A stretch of 64,000 nucleotides of DNA. It comes from Streptomyces sp. NBC_01262. GTDB taxonomy: Bacteria > Actinomycetota > Actinomycetes > Streptomycetales > Streptomycetaceae. A model generated the notes under the pieces. It saw only the letters and a list, made by a program, of their open reading frames with translations, was not told the origin of the DNA and did not search any database. The translations under genes and the position numbers were made by a program. The stretch spans positions 930,001 through 994,000 of the forward strand of contig NZ_CP108462.1 of NCBI RefSeq assembly GCF_036226365.1, read 5' to 3'. Positions within the stretch are counted from its first letter, which is position 1. Each line of letters opens with the position of its first letter. Below, piece by piece: positions 8,016 through 38,870 of the stretch.

Positions 8016-9146
8016 ATGCCCCGTACAAAGCTTGTGGCCGCGACCATCACAGCGGTGATCGCCGCCGGGACCATCACCGGCGGTGTGATGCTGGCCTCGT
8101 CGGCGAAGCCCAGCAGTAAGAGCACCACCGACGCAGCCGGGCCAGAGGTGACGCCTTCGCTGCCCGAACTGGCGCAGGTGGGGCAGCCGTCGCAGGCCAC
8201 TACCACCCTGCCGCCGCACGGCAAGGCGTCCAAGTCCCCGTCCAAGTCCCCATCCCCGGCCACGTCCCGGTCGGCATCGGCGGCGACGACCGGGTTCTTC
8301 AACGACCCGCGGTCGCAGGTGAACCAGTGGGTGGCCGCCAACAAGAGCGACTCGCGCGAACCGCTGATCGCGTCGAGGATCGCGAGCCGCCCGCAGGCGG
8401 TGTGGTTCACGACGTACAAGCCGTCCACCGTCACGGCCGACGTGCGGCGGGTGACTTCGGCCGCCGCCGAAGCGGGAAAGGTGCCGGTGCTGGTGGCGTA
8501 TCAGATACCGAACCGGGACTGCGGCGGGGCGTCGGCGGGCGGGGCGCCGGATCTGGCGAGCTATGACGCGTGGGTGAAGAAGTTCGCGGCGGGCCTCGGG
8601 AGCGGGAAGGTGATCGTGATCCTGGAGCCGGACTCGGTGGCGTTGACGACGTGTCTGTCGTCGTCCGAACTGAGCGGCCGGTACGCGTCGCTGGCGCGGG
8701 CGGGCGCCGCCATTCACGCGGCGGATCCCCGGGCGAAGGTCTACTTCGACGCGGGGCACTCGCATTGGAACAGCGCCGCCGATCAGGCCGCGAAGCTGCG
8801 CGCGGCGGGCGTACTCACCGGCGGCGACGGGATCTTCACCAACGTCTCGAACTTCCGGCTGACCTCGGCCGAGATCCCGTACGCCAAGCAGGTACTGGCG
8901 GCCCTCGGCGGGTCGTCGCGGCTGCACGCCGTGATCGACACCGGCCGCAACGGCAACGGCGCGCCTGCCGACGGCAGTTGGTGCGACCCGGCGGGCCGGG
9001 CGGTCGGCACGGCGCCGACGACGGCGACCGGGGATGCGGCGATCGACGCGTTCCTGTGGGTCAAGCCGCCTGGCGAGGTGGACGGCTGCGCGGGGCCGGC
9101 GGGCTCGTTCTCGCCGGATTACGCAGCAGCTCTGGCAGGCGGGTAG
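8016..9146 (+). CDS. Secreted GH6 (cellobiohydrolase/endoglucanase-like) glycosidase
   Basis: The 376-residue protein starts with a signal or anchor segment (KLVAATITAVIAAGTITGGV). A Ser/Thr/Pro/Lys-rich linker runs to about residue 90, followed by a glycoside hydrolase family 6 domain. Diagnostic GH6 motifs are VAYQIPNRDCGG near residue 160, VILEPDSVALTTC near 200 and the late VKPPGEVDGCAG. No cellulose-binding module is seen. The family hydrolyses beta-1,4-glucan. ATG 8016 is chosen because the signal peptide follows it directly; an in-frame ATG at 7953 would add a basic leader. It has no iron box and is probably unrelated to the siderophore genes around it. Confidence 0.85.
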   Translation: MPRTKLVAATITAVIAAGTITGGVMLASSAKPSSKSTTDAAGPEVTPSLPELAQVGQPSQATTTLPPHGKASKSPSKSPSPATSRSASAATTGFFNDPRSQVNQWVAANKSDSREPLIASRIASRPQAVWFTTYKPSTVTADVRRVTSAAAEAGKVPVLVAYQIPNRDCGGASAGGAPDLASYDAWVKKFAAGLGSGKVIVILEPDSVALTTCLSSSELSGRYASLARAGAAIHAADPRAKVYFDAGHSHWNSAADQAAKLRAAGVLTGGDGIFTNVSNFRLTSAEIPYAKQVLAALGGSSRLHAVIDTGRNGNGAPADGSWCDPAGRAVGTAPTTATGDAAIDAFLWVKPPGEVDGCAGPAGSFSPDYAAALAGG

Positions 9147-9227
9147 GGGCTGCGGGAGGGTCGTCCGGGCAGGTGTAGAGCGCGGCGGCGGCCGGGGCGG
9201 CGCGGATGATGGCGGCTACCAGATCGG

Positions 9228-9971
9228 TCATGGCTGGGGGCGCCGTCGGTTGTGGAGGGAGCAGCCGTGTGCGGCGCGGGCGGCCCGGGCGACGAGGGCG
9301 CGGATGTGCTCGGCGGCCTGGCCGGAGTGGCGTACGGGGGCGGCGAAGGGGAGCCGGGCGTCGGCGTGGCCTCGGGCGTATTCCAGGCGCAGGACGAGTC
9401 CGTAGCGGTCGAGCCTGATCGGGTGGATCGCGGTGGTGCCGAGCAGGAGGCGGGGGGTGAGCAGCCGGCTGAGCTTCGCCACGGTGTCGGTGTGGGCGGA
9501 GCCGAGGTGGCCGAGCAGTTCGGCCTCGTCCTGGGCGAGGGGGTCGGGGCGGGCCGGGGCCAGGGCGCCGGCGGGGATGAGGGTCAGGATCCCGCCTTCG
9601 GTGAGAACGGCGCGGGTGGCGGTGAAGCGCAGCGGTCCTGGGCCGTCGGCGCCGGTGCGGCCGGGCGCGTGGGCGAGCCGGCCGCTGAGCGTCAGGCGGG
9701 CCCGGACGCGGTCGCGTACGGGGGTCGGGGCGATGTCGGTGAACTCGGCCTCGGCCTGGAGGCCCTGCGCCGGGGCGTGGGCGAGTTCGGAATGCAGGTG
9801 GTCGGCGGGCGGGTCGGTGAGGGTGAGCCGCCCGGAGGAGTCGACGGCGTGCATGCCGATCATCTCGATGCGATGGTCCGCCGTGACGACGGTCAGGGAT
9901 CCCGCCGTCGCGAGGATCGAGCGGGCGCGTTCGGCGGGGGTCGGTTCTGTGCGCAGGCCGGTGTCGGACAT
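9228..9971 (-). CDS. DUF2470 (heme-utilization-like) protein
   Basis: The 247-residue soluble protein has a C-terminal DUF2470 domain (LLGHLGSAHTDTVAKLSRLL, then PIRLDRYGLVLRLEYARGH). The N-terminal half resembles the split-barrel flavin/heme-binding fold found with DUF2470 in HugZ-type proteins. ATG 9971 is preceded by GAGG eleven bases upstream; an in-frame GTG at 9983 is possible. It lies downstream of the ornithine hydroxylase on the same strand, but a strong hairpin (10030-10071) separates them, so it may have its own promoter. Streptomyces relatives are often found near iron genes; the exact role is unknown. Confidence 0.68.
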   Translation of the reverse strand: MSDTGLRTEPTPAERARSILATAGSLTVVTADHRIEMIGMHAVDSSGRLTLTDPPADHLHSELAHAPAQGLQAEAEFTDIAPTPVRDRVRARLTLSGRLAHAPGRTGADGPGPLRFTATRAVLTEGGILTLIPAGALAPARPDPLAQDEAELLGHLGSAHTDTVAKLSRLLTPRLLLGTTAIHPIRLDRYGLVLRLEYARGHADARLPFAAPVRHSGQAAEHIRALVARAARAAHGCSLHNRRRPQP

Positions 9972-10029
9972 GGGGCGCTTCACCTCTTCGGGGCCTGTGG
10001 GGCCTTCGGGACCTTCGGGGCGGGTGGCC

Positions 10030-10071
10030 GGTCCTGTTCCCGCCCCCGGAGCTCGGGGCGGGAACAGGACC
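10030..10071. terminator. Strong hairpin after the ornithine hydroxylase
   Basis: A perfect 17-bp stem, GGTCCTGTTCCCGCCCC (10030-10046) paired with 10055-10071, has an 8-base loop. It lies just beyond the hydroxylase stop on the minus strand and before the DUF2470 start. There is no T-run, as is usual in Streptomyces. Confidence 0.8.
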
Positions 10072-10079
10072 TGCGGGAA

Positions 10080-11423
10080 TCAGCCGACGGAGCTCAGTTT
10101 GAGGCTGTGCCGCGCGACCAGGGAGTCGCGGATCTCGCCGGCCCGGACGGCGGTGGTGGACAGCAGGGTGGAGGTCAGCCCGTGGGTGTGCTCGGTGCCG
10201 CCCTGGAGATAGATCCCCGCCGTGACCTCGGGCGCGACCTCGACCCGGTGGTCGCGGCCGACCCTGACCTCGTCCCCGTCGTCGCGCAGGCAGATCTTGG
10301 CCGACTCGCCGAGCAGGGTCCCGATGTCCCGGGGCCGGTAGCCGGTGGCGTGGACCAGCAGATCGGCCGTCAGGTCCTGGAGCTCCCCGGTCGGCAGGAA
10401 CTCCACGGCCACATCGAGCCGGTCGCCGGAGTCCTTGACCTCGCGGATGCGGGACACGTTGAGGAACCGCAGCCGCTCGCGGCCCTGGACCTTCTCGCGG
10501 TACGCGGTGGCGTACAGGGCCTCGATCAGGTCCATGTCGACCACCGAGTAGTTGGTGCTGCGGTGGTAGTCGAAGAGGGACTGCTTCACCTCGGACGGGG
10601 CGTCGAAGTAGACGTCCACCGCCTCCGGATCGAAGATCCGGTTGGCGAAGGGGCTGTCGTCCGCCGGGGTGTAGCCGTATTTGGCGAAGACGGCGCACAC
10701 CTCGGCGTCGGGGAAGGAGCGGTGGAGGTAGTCCACCGCCTCCGCCGCGCTCTGGCCCGCGCCGAGGACGACGGCCCGGCGCACGGGGGCCCCGGAGCCG
10801 GCCAGTTCGGCGACGCGCGGGAGGAGCTGGCTGTTGTGGACGACGCGGTCGGACAGCTCGGTGTCCGGCGGCAGATGGGGCTGCAGGCCGACCGCGACGC
10901 TGATGTTGCGGGCCCGGCGGGTCACCGTACGGTCCGGGTCCTGCGGGTCGCGGCAGACGACGTCGAAGCAGTCGATCGCCCCGCCCGTCCCGTCCTCGGA
11001 GCTGACCGGGGTGATGGACAGCACCTCCTGCGAGTAGGCGGCCAGGTGCCCGACGCGGGCGGCGGCCCACTCGAAGTAGTCGTGGAACTCCACCCGCAGG
11101 GGGAACAGGGTCTTCTGGTTGAGGAAGTCGACCAGTCTGCCCTGCTCCCGCAGGTAGCACAGGAAGCTGAAGTCGCTGGTGGGATTGCGCATCGTGACCA
11201 GGTCCTTGAGGAAGGACACCTGCATGGTCGCGTCGTCGATGAGCATGCCGCGGTGCCATCCGAAGCGGGGTTGTCTCTCCAGGAACAGGGCGTTGACCTG
11301 TTCCTCGGGCAAGACCGTGGCGTTGTGTTCCTCAATGGCTATGGCCAGAGCCAGATTTGACGGTCCGAAACCTATGCCGAGGACGTCATGGATGGTGCCC
11401 GGGTCAGAGCTCGGTGCGTTCAC
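10080..11423 (-). CDS. L-ornithine N5-monooxygenase (CchB/PvdA-like)
   Basis: This 447-residue class B flavin monooxygenase hydroxylates the side-chain nitrogen of ornithine (or lysine) using FAD, NADPH and oxygen, supplying the hydroxamate precursor. The FAD motif is GIGFGPSNLALA near the N-terminus, the NADPH motif is VVLGAGQSAAE in the middle and the late signature is HATGYRPRD. The reading frame is open further upstream, but the iron box lies in that extension. GTG 11423 with AAGGAGG before it is therefore the better start. It is divergent from the formyltransferase, and the pair matches the coelichelin cchB-cchA arrangement; ornithine is preferred because the NRPS A3 pocket reads hydroxyornithine. 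Confidence 0.92.
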   Translation of the reverse strand: MNAPSSDPGTIHDVLGIGFGPSNLALAIAIEEHNATVLPEEQVNALFLERQPRFGWHRGMLIDDATMQVSFLKDLVTMRNPTSDFSFLCYLREQGRLVDFLNQKTLFPLRVEFHDYFEWAAARVGHLAAYSQEVLSITPVSSEDGTGGAIDCFDVVCRDPQDPDRTVTRRARNISVAVGLQPHLPPDTELSDRVVHNSQLLPRVAELAGSGAPVRRAVVLGAGQSAAEAVDYLHRSFPDAEVCAVFAKYGYTPADDSPFANRIFDPEAVDVYFDAPSEVKQSLFDYHRSTNYSVVDMDLIEALYATAYREKVQGRERLRFLNVSRIREVKDSGDRLDVAVEFLPTGELQDLTADLLVHATGYRPRDIGTLLGESAKICLRDDGDEVRVGRDHRVEVAPEVTAGIYLQGGTEHTHGLTSTLLSTTAVRAGEIRDSLVARHSLKLSSVG

Positions 11424-11456
11424 CGTGGCATCGCCTCCTTCGCCGAGAATACTAGA

Positions 11457-11475
11457 TAAGGTTAGCCTTACCTTG
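11457..11475. promoter_or_regulatory. Iron box between hydroxylase and formyltransferase
   Basis: TAAGGTTAGCCTTACCTTG matches the DmdR/IdeR consensus at about 14 of 19 positions and keeps the AGGTTAG-n-TTACCT palindrome. It lies between the two divergent siderophore-precursor genes, 34 and 32 bases from their starts. Confidence 0.8.
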
Positions 11476-11506
11476 CAATGCATGTCGTCGAAGGGAAGTC
11501 CGGAAG

Positions 11507-12454
11507 ATGCGCGTTGTCATGTTCGGCTATCAGACCTGGGGCCACCGAACGCTCCAGGCGCTCCTTGACTCGGAGCACGAGGTCGTCCTCGTGGTCACCC
11601 ACCCGGTGAGCGATCACGTCTACGAGAAGATCTGGAGCGATTCGGTCGCCGAACTCGCCGAGAAGCACGGCGTTCCGGTGCTGCTGCGCGAGCGCCCCGA
11701 CGACGCGGAGCTGATCGAGGCGATCCGCGACACGCGTCCGGACATCATCGTGGCCAACAACTGGCGCACCTGGCTGCCCCCGGAGATCTTCGACCTGCCG
11801 CCGCACGGCACGCTCAACGTCCACGACTCGCTGCTGCCCGCCTACGCGGGCTTCTCGCCGATCATCTGGGCCCTGATCAACGGCGAGGAGCGGGTCGGCG
11901 TCACCGCCCACCGGATGGACCCCGAACTGGACGCGGGCGAGATCCTGTTGCAGCGTTCAGTGGCCGTCGGACCGGCCGACACCGCGACCGACCTGTTCCA
12001 CCGCACCGTCGACCTGATCGGTCCCATCGTGACCGAGTCCCTGGACCTGATCGCCTCGGGCGAGGCCCGCTGGCAGCCGCAGGACCGGTCCCGCGCGAGC
12101 TTCTTCCACAAGCGCTCGATCGAGGACAGCCGGATCGACTGGACCTGGTCCGCGGAGGAGCTGGAGCGCCTGATACGCGCCCAGTCCGACCCGTATCCCA
12201 ACGCCTTCACCCACCACCGGGGGCAGCGGATCCGCATCGTCTCGGCGGCCGTGTCCGAGGCCTGCTACGGCGGTACGCCCGGGCGCGTCTTCATCCGGGA
12301 GGGCGACGGGGTCGTCATCGTGGCCGGCGCCGACGCCCGCAGCGGCAAGCTCCGGGGGCTGGTCGTGCGCAGGCTGCGCACCGAGGACGGCACCGAGTAC
12401 GCGGCCACCGACTACTTCCGCACGATGGGCGGTTACCTCACCGCGCGGCCGTGA
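11507..12454 (+). CDS. N5-hydroxyornithine formyltransferase (CchA-like)
   Basis: The 315-residue protein is of the methionyl-tRNA/10-formyl-THF formyltransferase family. It carries the catalytic pattern VANNWR then NVHDSLLPAYAGFSP, with the Asn-His-Asp set in place, and a C-terminal OB-like domain (PGRVFIREGDGVVIVAG). In siderophore clusters this family transfers a formyl group to N5-hydroxyornithine to give the hydroxamate. The gene is divergent from the hydroxylase across a shared iron box. It is not a housekeeping Fmt, because it lacks the usual def/fmt context and resembles CchA throughout. Confidence 0.9.
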   Translation: MRVVMFGYQTWGHRTLQALLDSEHEVVLVVTHPVSDHVYEKIWSDSVAELAEKHGVPVLLRERPDDAELIEAIRDTRPDIIVANNWRTWLPPEIFDLPPHGTLNVHDSLLPAYAGFSPIIWALINGEERVGVTAHRMDPELDAGEILLQRSVAVGPADTATDLFHRTVDLIGPIVTESLDLIASGEARWQPQDRSRASFFHKRSIEDSRIDWTWSAEELERLIRAQSDPYPNAFTHHRGQRIRIVSAAVSEACYGGTPGRVFIREGDGVVIVAGADARSGKLRGLVVRRLRTEDGTEYAATDYFRTMGGYLTARP

Positions 12455-12466
12455 GCGGGCCTCGGC

Positions 12467-12494
12467 GCGGTCACCGAGCGGTCACCGGAAGCGG

Positions 12495-12500
<6 letters not shown>
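12467..12500. repeat. Three direct copies of GCGGTCACCG
   Basis: GCGGTCACCG occurs at 12467, 12478 and 12491 in the short gap between two convergent genes and reaches into the last codons of the ATPase. It may be slippage or part of a termination region; no function can be read. Confidence 0.5.
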
Positions 12501-13325
<825 letters not shown>

Positions 13326-13332
13326 GATGTGT

Positions 13333-14397
13333 TCAGCCTCCTGAGCCGGCGCGGTTGGTACGGATGAGCAGCCACAGCAGTACGGGCGCGCCCACGACGC
13401 CCGTGACGATGCCGACCGGCAGTTCGGTGCCGGGGATCACCTCGCGGGCGACGAGGTCGGATCCGAGGACGACCAGCGCACCGGTCAGCCCCGAGGCGAC
13501 CAGCGGCGGCCACGCGGTCCCGGCGAGGCGCTGGGCGATCTGCGGGGCGGCCAGCGCGACGAAGGCGACCGGGCCGGCCGCCGCCGTACCGAAGGCGATC
13601 AGGCCGACACCCACGAGCATCAGCACCAGCCGGGCCGTGCGGACCGGGGTGCCGAGCCCGGCGGCCACGTCGTCGCCGAGCTGGAGGGTGCGCAGCCAGC
13701 GTCCGGTGGCCAGGGCCATGGGCACCAGCACGACCATGGTGAGGGCGAGGGTGTCGACCTGGCTCCAGGTGCGGCCGTTGAGGTTGCCGACCAGCCAGCC
13801 GAGCGCGGCCTGCGCCTCGAACTGCCGGCCCCGGGCGAGCAGATAGTCGGTGGCGCTGGTGCACATCCATGACACGCCGATGCCGACCAGGATGATCCGG
13901 TAGCCGGTGGCGCCGTTCTTCCACGCCAGCAGGTAGACCAGCAGGGCGGTGCCGAGCGCGCCGAGCAGGCCCAGCGTCTGGATGCCGAGGCCGCCGTCCC
14001 AGCCGAGCACGATGCCGGCGACGACGGCGGTGCCGGCCCCCTCGGTGAGGCCGATCATGTCGGGGCTGGCCAGCGGATTGCGGGTCATGGTCTGGAACAG
14101 CGCCCCGGAGATGCCGAAGGCGACGCCAACCAGCAGGCCGGTCAGGGCGCGCGGCAGCCGCAGCTCCTGGACGACCAGTACGGTGCCCGGGTCGCCGGAG
14201 CCCGCCAGGGCCTTGACGACGTCCGGGAAGGAGACCGGGTAGTCGCCGATGGCGACGCCCCAGCACAAGAGCAGGAACACGGCGAGGACGAGGGCCGCGC
14301 AGACGAGGACCAACCGGGGCCGCAGCACGCCGGAGACGGGCGGCACGGCGAGCCGGAAGGGCCGCCTGGTGCGGCGGTCGGCCGCGAGGGCTGTCAC
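13333..14397 (-). CDS. Ferric-siderophore ABC permease, second system (CchD-like)
   Basis: The 354-residue FecCD/BtuC-type membrane protein has motifs RLPRALTGLLVGVAFGISGA, QTMTRNPLASPD and ELPVGIVTGVVGAP. The GTG start lies four bases after the stop of the preceding permease (14402), so translation is coupled. It pairs with that permease to form the channel. Its similarity to the 3354-4376 permease suggests duplication of a whole importer. Confidence 0.9.
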   Translation of the reverse strand: MTALAADRRTRRPFRLAVPPVSGVLRPRLVLVCAALVLAVFLLLCWGVAIGDYPVSFPDVVKALAGSGDPGTVLVVQELRLPRALTGLLVGVAFGISGALFQTMTRNPLASPDMIGLTEGAGTAVVAGIVLGWDGGLGIQTLGLLGALGTALLVYLLAWKNGATGYRIILVGIGVSWMCTSATDYLLARGRQFEAQAALGWLVGNLNGRTWSQVDTLALTMVVLVPMALATGRWLRTLQLGDDVAAGLGTPVRTARLVLMLVGVGLIAFGTAAAGPVAFVALAAPQIAQRLAGTAWPPLVASGLTGALVVLGSDLVAREVIPGTELPVGIVTGVVGAPVLLWLLIRTNRAGSGG

Positions 14398-14401
14398 GGG
14401 T

Positions 14402-15427
14402 TCATACCTCCGCGAGCTTGCGTCGGCGGACCAGGGCGATGAAGAACGGGCCGCCGATGAAGGCGACCAGCGCGCCCGCCTGGATCTCGACGGGGCGGTC
14501 CACCATCCGTCCGACGATGTCGGCGGTGAGCAGCAGACAGGGGGCGAGCACCGCCGACAGCGGCAGCAGCCAGCGGTTGTCGGGGCCGATGCCGGCGTAC
14601 TGGCTGAGGACGCGCGCGATGTGCGGGACGACCAGGCCGAGGAAGACCACCGGGCCGATGACGGCCACCGCCGCGCCGGTCAGCAGCATGACGGCGGTGA
14701 CGCCCTGGAGCCGTACGAGATGGAGCCTGCGCCCCAGCGACGCGGCCACGTCGTCGCCGAGGGCGAGGCTGTTGAGCGCGGGGGCCATGGCCAGCGCCAG
14801 CAGCGCGCCGACGCCGAGGAAGGGCAGGATCCTCAGCACCACGTCGCTGTCCTGGTCGGCGAGGCTGCCGACGGACCAGAAGCGGTAGCGGTTCAGGGCG
14901 TCGGGGTCGGTGAGGACGATCGCGTTGGTGAGCGAGAACAGCAGCGAGGTGACCGCGACCCCGGCCAGGGCCAGCTTGACCGGGGTGGCCCCGGAGCGTC
15001 CCGACCGGCCCAGCACGAAGACCACGACGCTGGCCGCCAGCGCCCCGGCGAAGGCGAACCACACATACCCGTAAAGCGATCCGACGCCCAGGACGGCGAT
15101 CGCGAGGACGATGCCGAAGGCCGCTCCCGCGCTGACGCCCAGGATGCCGGGGTCGGCCAGCGGGTTGCGGGTCAGCGCCTGCATCAGCGCCCCGGACAGC
15201 CCGAGCGCGGCGCCGGCCGCCAGCCCGAGCGCGGTGCGGGGCACCCGGGCGGACCAGATGATGTTCTGCGTCAACTGGCTGTCAGGGTGGCCGAAAAGGG
15301 CCCGCAGTGCCTGGCCGGGCGGGATGCTCACCGCCCCCAGCGCGATGGACAGCAGGCACAGTGCGGTCAGCAGCAGCGCGAGCAACACGCAGAGCAGAAC
15401 GGGGCGCAGACTCCTGCGCCGGTTCAC
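14402..15427 (-). CDS. Ferric-siderophore ABC permease, second system (CchC-like)
   Basis: The 341-residue FecCD-type membrane protein has motifs RVPRTALGLAAGAALGLSGA, MQALTRNPLADPGILG and the C-terminal GGPFFIALVRRRKL. It is the first gene of the minus-strand importer operon. It is transcribed divergently from the NRPS, and the iron box at 15471-15489 lies 44 bases upstream of its GTG start. Confidence 0.9.
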   Translation of the reverse strand: MNRRRSLRPVLLCVLLALLLTALCLLSIALGAVSIPPGQALRALFGHPDSQLTQNIIWSARVPRTALGLAAGAALGLSGALMQALTRNPLADPGILGVSAGAAFGIVLAIAVLGVGSLYGYVWFAFAGALAASVVVFVLGRSGRSGATPVKLALAGVAVTSLLFSLTNAIVLTDPDALNRYRFWSVGSLADQDSDVVLRILPFLGVGALLALAMAPALNSLALGDDVAASLGRRLHLVRLQGVTAVMLLTGAAVAVIGPVVFLGLVVPHIARVLSQYAGIGPDNRWLLPLSAVLAPCLLLTADIVGRMVDRPVEIQAGALVAFIGGPFFIALVRRRKLAEV

Positions 15428-15470
15428 CGGCCGGTCTCCACAGGCGACTTCCTTTGGTTCCGCAGGCTTC

Positions 15471-15489
15471 TTAGGTTAGGCAGCCCTTA
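15471..15489. promoter_or_regulatory. Iron box for the importer operon
   Basis: TTAGGTTAGGCAGCCCTTA matches the first eleven bases of the DmdR/IdeR consensus exactly and 15 of 19 overall. It is placed to control the minus-strand permease operon. Confidence 0.78.
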
Positions 15490-15540
15490 ACGATAGCGCG
15501 CTGAGCTGCGAGACCCTTGCCCCGGACCGGGGCTTTCTAG

Positions 15541-15559
15541 TTAGGTAATGCTTACCTTA
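15541..15559. promoter_or_regulatory. Iron box for the NRPS gene
   Basis: TTAGGTAATGCTTACCTTA matches the DmdR/IdeR consensus at about 15 of 19 positions and is a good palindrome. It lies 63 bases upstream of the NRPS start codon, separate from the box at 15471, so the two divergent operons seem to have one site each. Confidence 0.8.
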
Positions 15560-15622
15560 GTATGACTGTCGGTTGCGGCTCGTTCGAGCCGGATCCTTCA
15601 CGATGGGGAGGCGCGGACGCCT

Positions 15623-37449
<21,827 letters not shown>

Positions 37450-37453
<4 letters not shown>

Positions 37454-37653
37454 GCAGCAGCAACCCGTTCGAGAACCCCGAGGGCGTGTACCGGGTCCTG
37501 GTCAACGACGAGGGCCAGCACAGCCTGTGGCCCGAGTTCGTGGACGTCCCGGCCGGCTGGACCGCCGCCCACGGGCCGGCCGGGCGCCAGGAGTGCCTGG
37601 ACTACATCGAGACCAACTGGACGGACATGCGCCCCAAGAGCATCGCGGGCTAG
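37450..37653 (+). CDS. MbtH-family NRPS helper protein
   Basis: The 67-residue protein shows the MbtH pattern: NPFENPEG, then [19 protein letters not shown] and the ending SRxxL-like [17 protein letters not shown]. Such proteins bind adenylation domains and make them soluble and active. The ATG overlaps the NRPS stop (ATGA at 37450-37453), so it is cotranslated with its partner. It is the only MbtH in the window and probably serves all six A domains. Confidence 0.95.
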
Positions 37654-37670
37654 GGCCCGGCAGGACACAA

Positions 37671-37707
37671 CGCCAGAGGGGGCCGGTCCACCCGGCCCCC
37701 TCTGGCG
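37671..37707. terminator. Bidirectional hairpin terminator after the NRPS operon
   Basis: CGCCAGAGGGGGCCGG (37671-37686) pairs perfectly with 37692-37707 around a 5-base loop and is followed by TTT. It sits between the convergent MbtH gene and the binding-protein gene and can end both transcripts. Confidence 0.85.
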
Positions 37708-37727
37708 TTTCCTCGTTCCGGTCCGCG

Positions 37728-38792
37728 TCAGGACGCGGGCTGCTCGACCTTCGTCGTGGTCTTGCCGTCCACCGCCGCCGCGAGCTGCGGGACGAGGCGG
37801 TCCAGGACGTACGGAATGCTCAGGACGGTCGACAGCGAGACGGCGTTGCCGTAGTCGCTGCTCTCCACGATGAAGACCTCACGGCCCTGCTTGACCACGT
37901 TCAGGTCGCCGTAGAGCTTGGTGGCGTGCAGCTTGGTGACGGCCGTGGTGGTGTCCGGCACGATCCACACGGCCACGTCCTGGTCGAGGAGATCGGTGCG
38001 CTCGCTGCTGATGTTGGCGCCGAAGCTGTCGCCGATGACCTTGTCCAGACCGGACGGCAGGGCGAAGCCGAGGTCGCTCAGCAGCCGTGAGCGGGGGTCC
38101 TGGCTGCCGTAGACGAAGATGCCCTCGTACGGGGTGGCCATGACCGCCGTGGCCTTGGCGAACGCCGGGTACTTCGCCTTCGCCGCCGCGAACTTGGCCT
38201 CGACGCCGTCGACCAGCTTCTTCGCCTCGTCCGCCTTGCCCAGCGCCTTGCCGATGGTCTCGGTCTGCTGCTGCCACGGGATGCCGTAGTCGTTGTACTC
38301 CTTGGGCTGGGCCACGACCGGGGCGAACTTCGACAGCGTCTGGTACTGGGCCTTTGTCAGGGCGGAGTAGAGCGCGATGATCAGGTCGGGCTTGAGCGCG
38401 GCGATCTTCTCGATCTGCGGTCCGGTGCCGGTGTCCTTCAGGACGGTCGGCACGGCCGAGCTGCCCAGCTTGTCCTGCGCCCAGGGGCCGATGGCGCCCT
38501 TGTAGTCGCCGAGCCAGTTCGTCGTGGCCACCGGGACCTTGCCGAGGGCGAGCACGGCGTCCTGGTCGGTGAGGCCGATGGTGACGATGCGCTGCGGCTC
38601 GGACTTGATCGTGGTGCTGCCGAACTTGTGCTTGATGGTGACGGGGAAGGCGTCGCTGCTCGCGGAGGACTTGGCGGCGGTGCCTGCGGCGGTGTCGGAG
38701 CCAGAGTCGCCGCAGGCGGCGGCGGTGCCGACGAGGAGCATTACTCCGGCGAGCAGCCCGGCCAGACGGCGGGCTCTGTGGGCGTGGGACAT
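37728..38792 (-). CDS. Ferric-siderophore binding lipoprotein, second system (CchF-like)
   Basis: The 354-residue FecB-type binding protein has a lipoprotein signal peptide (LAGLLAGVMLLVGTAAAC) and a low-complexity linker. The class III fold follows, beginning RIVTIGLTDQDAVLALGKVP. It ends the minus-strand operon that starts with the two exporter genes, 78 bases after the exporter stop. Together with the permeases and ATPase at 12495-15427 it should import the Fe(III)-loaded NRPS product. It differs clearly from the DesE-like protein at 1127, which fits a different ligand. Confidence 0.88.
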   Translation of the reverse strand: MSHAHRARRLAGLLAGVMLLVGTAAACGDSGSDTAAGTAAKSSASSDAFPVTIKHKFGSTTIKSEPQRIVTIGLTDQDAVLALGKVPVATTNWLGDYKGAIGPWAQDKLGSSAVPTVLKDTGTGPQIEKIAALKPDLIIALYSALTKAQYQTLSKFAPVVAQPKEYNDYGIPWQQQTETIGKALGKADEAKKLVDGVEAKFAAAKAKYPAFAKATAVMATPYEGIFVYGSQDPRSRLLSDLGFALPSGLDKVIGDSFGANISSERTDLLDQDVAVWIVPDTTTAVTKLHATKLYGDLNVVKQGREVFIVESSDYGNAVSLSTVLSIPYVLDRLVPQLAAAVDGKTTTKVEQPAS

Positions 38793-38870
38793 CGCGGAAT
38801 CTCTCTGTTCGGGTTGCTTCGGATTGCTTCTGGCTGCTGGGGCCGGGTGGCGGGTCTACGGATCCGTCTG

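Noticed and set aside
9061..11259. A 732-codon open frame on the minus strand over the hydroxylase and DUF2470 genes
   Set aside because: Arg/Pro/Gly-rich shadow translation typical of high-GC DNA; it contradicts two clear protein families in other frames.
10080..11483. Longer ornithine hydroxylase starting at 11483
   Set aside because: The extension covers the iron box and promoter region and has no family similarity; GTG 11423 has a good ribosome binding site.
15490..15622. A small leader peptide or riboswitch before the NRPS
   Set aside because: No open frame with a ribosome binding site and no recognisable riboswitch core; the iron box explains the region.
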